From Tatumella punctata (GTDB taxonomy: Bacteria; Pseudomonadota; Gammaproteobacteria; Enterobacterales; Enterobacteriaceae), in assembly GCF_039523735.1 (NCBI RefSeq), contig NZ_BAAAFW010000060.1, positions 62,001 to 126,000 of the forward strand: a stretch of 64,000 nucleotides of DNA, given 5' to 3'. A model generated the notes under the pieces. That model was not told the DNA's origin. It did not search any database and saw only the letters and a list, made by a program, of their open reading frames with translations. The number at the start of each line of letters is the position of its first letter. The stretch's first letter is position 1. A program made the position numbers and the translations under genes. This document shows, in pieces, positions 62,027 to 64,000 of the stretch.

Positions 62027-63082
62027 ATGAACTATCAGAACGACGACGTAAGGATCAGGGATATCAAAGAACTGTTACCTCCGGTGGCACTGTTGGAGGC
62101 GTTCCCGGCCAGCGAGGAAGCGGCTGCAACAGTATTTCGTTGCCGTGAGGCGATCCAAAAAATTTTACAGGGACAGGACGATCGTCTGTTAGTCGTGATT
62201 GGTCCATGCTCTATCCATGATCCACAGGCCGCGCTGGACTATGCCGGGCGACTGCTTAAGCTTCGTCAGCAACTGGGCGATGATCTGGAAATTGTGATGC
62301 GGGTTTATTTCGAAAAGCCCCGCACCACCGTCGGCTGGAAAGGTCTGATTAATGATCCCGGTATGGATGGCAGTTTCCGGATCAATGACGGGCTGAAAAT
62401 TGCCCGGCAACTATTACGGGATATTAACCACAGCGGGCTGCCGGCAGCCGGAGAGTTCCTGGATATGATCACCCCCCAGTATCTGGCTGACTTGATGAGT
62501 TGGGGCGCTATCGGGGCCCGTACCACCGAATCTCAGGTGCACCGTGAGCTGGCTTCAGGCCTTTCCTGTCCGGTAGGTTTTAAAAATGGCACTGATGGCA
62601 CCATTAAAGTGGCAATTGATGCGATTAATGCCGCAGCAGCAGGACACTGTTTCCTGTCGGTGACTAAATATGGCCATTCCGCGATTGTCGAAACCCGCGG
62701 GAATCAGGATTGTCATATCATTCTGCGCGGCGGAAAAGTCCCTAACTACAGTGCTGAAGATGTTGAATCCGTTCGTCAGGGACTGACCGGTGCCGGGCTT
62801 AAGCCACAGATTATGATTGATTTCAGCCATGCCAATAGCCTTAAACAATTCCGCCGTCAGCTTGACGTGGCTGCGGATGTTGCCGGGCAGATTGCTGGCG
62901 GGGACCGGGACATTATCGGAGCGATGATAGAAAGTAATCTGGAAGAGGGTAATCAGAACCCGGAAGCAGGACAGCCACTGGTTTATGGTAAAAGTGTCAC
63001 CGATGCCTGCATCGGCTGGGAAGCAACGGAACAGGTATTACATCAGCTGGCCACAGCGGTACGTGCCAGACGAGCGCTGTGA
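62027..63082 (+). CDS. aroG: 3-deoxy-7-phosphoheptulonate synthase, Phe-sensitive
   Basis: First step of aromatic amino-acid synthesis (PEP plus erythrose-4-P to DAHP). Class I DAHP synthase signatures: VIGPCSIHDPQAALDYA, MRVYFEKPRTTVGWKGLINDP-type block, GARTTESQVHRELASGLS and DFSHANSLKQ. The 351 residues compare with 350 in E. coli AroG. Assignment to the Phe-type isoenzyme rests on the gene order zitB-aroG-gpmA and overall similarity. Confidence 0.95.
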   Translation: MNYQNDDVRIRDIKELLPPVALLEAFPASEEAAATVFRCREAIQKILQGQDDRLLVVIGPCSIHDPQAALDYAGRLLKLRQQLGDDLEIVMRVYFEKPRTTVGWKGLINDPGMDGSFRINDGLKIARQLLRDINHSGLPAAGEFLDMITPQYLADLMSWGAIGARTTESQVHRELASGLSCPVGFKNGTDGTIKVAIDAINAAAAGHCFLSVTKYGHSAIVETRGNQDCHIILRGGKVPNYSAEDVESVRQGLTGAGLKPQIMIDFSHANSLKQFRRQLDVAADVAGQIAGGDRDIIGAMIESNLEEGNQNPEAGQPLVYGKSVTDACIGWEATEQVLHQLATAVRARRAL

Positions 63083-63091
63083 TGCACGGAT

Positions 63092-63124
63092 AAAAAAACG
63101 GCCGGTGAAAGTCTTCACCGGCCG
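63092..63124 (-). terminator. Rho-independent terminator of gpmA
   Basis: CGGCCGGTGAA-GACT-TTCACCGGCCG (11-bp stem) followed on the minus strand by seven T residues. It lies between the convergent aroG and gpmA. Confidence 0.9.
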
Positions 63125-63154
63125 CGGATTACAGGCAGATATCCCCGTAACGGA

Positions 63155-63907
63155 TTATTTGGCTTTACCCTGGTTAGCTACCGCAGCAGCTTTAGCCGCG
63201 ACTTCATCAGCATTTCCCAGATAGTAACGTTTCAGTGGTTTAAAGTTTTCATCAAACTCGTAAACCAGTGGCACGCCGGTAGGGATATTCAGTTCGAGAA
63301 TTTCATCTTCGGACAGGTCATCCAGGTATTTGATCAGTGCACGCAAGGAATTACCGTGTGCAGCGATAATAACTTTTTCACCGGTCTTAATACGTGGCAG
63401 GATAGACTGCTGCCAGAACGGGATAACACGCTCAATAGTCAGGGCCAGACTTTCGGTGGTTGGTAATTGCTCTGCAGTTAATGATGCATAACGAGGGTCA
63501 TGACCGGGGAAACGCTCATCACTGCGATCCAGTTCCGGCGGAGTGACCGCAAAACCACGACGCCATTGTTTAACCTGTTCGTCACCGTATTTTTCAGCCG
63601 TTTCTGCTTTGTTCAGGCCCTGCAGAGCACCGTAATGACGTTCATTCAGACGCCAGGACTTCTCAACAGGCAGCCATGCCTGGTCCAGTTCATCCAGCAC
63701 GCTCCACAGGGTATGGATGGCACGTTTCAGTACCGACGTGTAGGCAAAGTCAAAATTAAAGCCTTCATCTTTCAGTAACTTTCCTGCGGCTTTTGCTTCT
63801 CCGCGGCCTTTCTCGGACAAGTCAACATCGTACCAGCCGGTAAAGCGGTTTTCCTGATTCCACTGGCTTTCGCCGTGACGTACCAGAACAAGCTTGGTTA
63901 CTGCCAT
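63155..63907 (-). CDS. gpmA: 2,3-bisphosphoglycerate-dependent phosphoglycerate mutase
   Basis: Interconverts 3- and 2-phosphoglycerate. The phosphohistidine motif is LVRHGESQWNQENRFTGW, the second His lies in IIAAHGNSLRALIKYL, and the substrate residues in RLNERHYGALQGLNK. At 250 residues it equals E. coli. AAGGAG precedes the ATG. The remaining ~90 bases to the window end hold its upstream region. Confidence 0.97.
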   Translation of the reverse strand: MAVTKLVLVRHGESQWNQENRFTGWYDVDLSEKGRGEAKAAGKLLKDEGFNFDFAYTSVLKRAIHTLWSVLDELDQAWLPVEKSWRLNERHYGALQGLNKAETAEKYGDEQVKQWRRGFAVTPPELDRSDERFPGHDPRYASLTAEQLPTTESLALTIERVIPFWQQSILPRIKTGEKVIIAAHGNSLRALIKYLDDLSEDEILELNIPTGVPLVYEFDENFKPLKRYYLGNADEVAAKAAAVANQGKAK

Positions 63908-64000
63908 CGCTTAACTCCTTAATGCTCGAAAAGTTCTATGATAATGGAAACTATGCCAATGCCGGAGTCTTCATCCGGGCAGGATACAGGTTAACATAGC

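Overview
This window is a conserved stretch of an Enterobacterales chromosome. Nearly every gene has a recognisable Escherichia coli counterpart in the same relative order, usually within a few residues of the E. coli length. The divergence, and the absence of several blocks found here in E. coli (kdp, mng, nadA-pnuC, ybgS), point to a relative outside the Escherichia/Salmonella group. Erwiniaceae (Pantoea/Erwinia/Tatumella-like) fits, but genus cannot be fixed from sequence reading alone. There is no phage, insertion sequence, plasmid gene or CRISPR array.

Layout. 1-8.5 kb (minus strand): leuS, lnt, corC, ybeY, ybeZ, miaB (leucyl-tRNA charging, lipoprotein acylation, ribosome/RNA maturation, tRNA thiomethylation). 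ubiF faces away at 8.7 kb, followed by a seven-gene Met-Leu-Gln tRNA operon, asnB, and the nagBACD operon divergent from nagE. 19.5-25.9 kb (plus): glnS, then a chitin-oligosaccharide module (porin chiP, lipoprotein chiQ, exported GH20 chitobiase). 25.9-28.6 kb (minus): fur, fldA, ybfE, ybfF. 28.8-37.8 kb (plus): seqA, pgm, a TudS-like/DUF1722 gene coupled to photolyase phrB, ybgI, the 5-oxoprolinase genes pxpBCA, and a shikimate-dehydrogenase-like gene. gltA (minus) then faces the aerobic block sdhCDAB-sucABCD and cydABX-ybgE. The envelope operon ybgC-tolQRAB-pal-cpoB follows, then four tRNA-Lys genes, an ogt-like methyltransferase, zitB, aroG and gpmA.

How it works together. ChiP admits chitin oligomers, the exported chitobiase cuts them to GlcNAc, NagE imports and phosphorylates it, and NagA and NagB convert it to fructose-6-P, with NagC as repressor. 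Citrate synthase, succinate dehydrogenase, 2-oxoglutarate dehydrogenase and succinyl-CoA synthetase form most of the TCA cycle, next to cytochrome bd, with ArcA-, FNR- and CRP-like sites in the large upstream gaps.

No wholly new system is evident. The points most worth a second look are: a TudS-like domain that appears to have lost its three cluster cysteines, fused to DUF1722 and coupled to photolyase behind a perfect 10-bp inverted repeat; a perfect palindrome upstream of an unusual AroE paralogue; a Trp-to-Cys change in the chitobiase active-site motif; a two-family tandem repeat in tolA; structured gaps at fldA-fur, tolA-tolB and sdhB-sucA; and an ambiguous base that appears to hide the true end of lnt.
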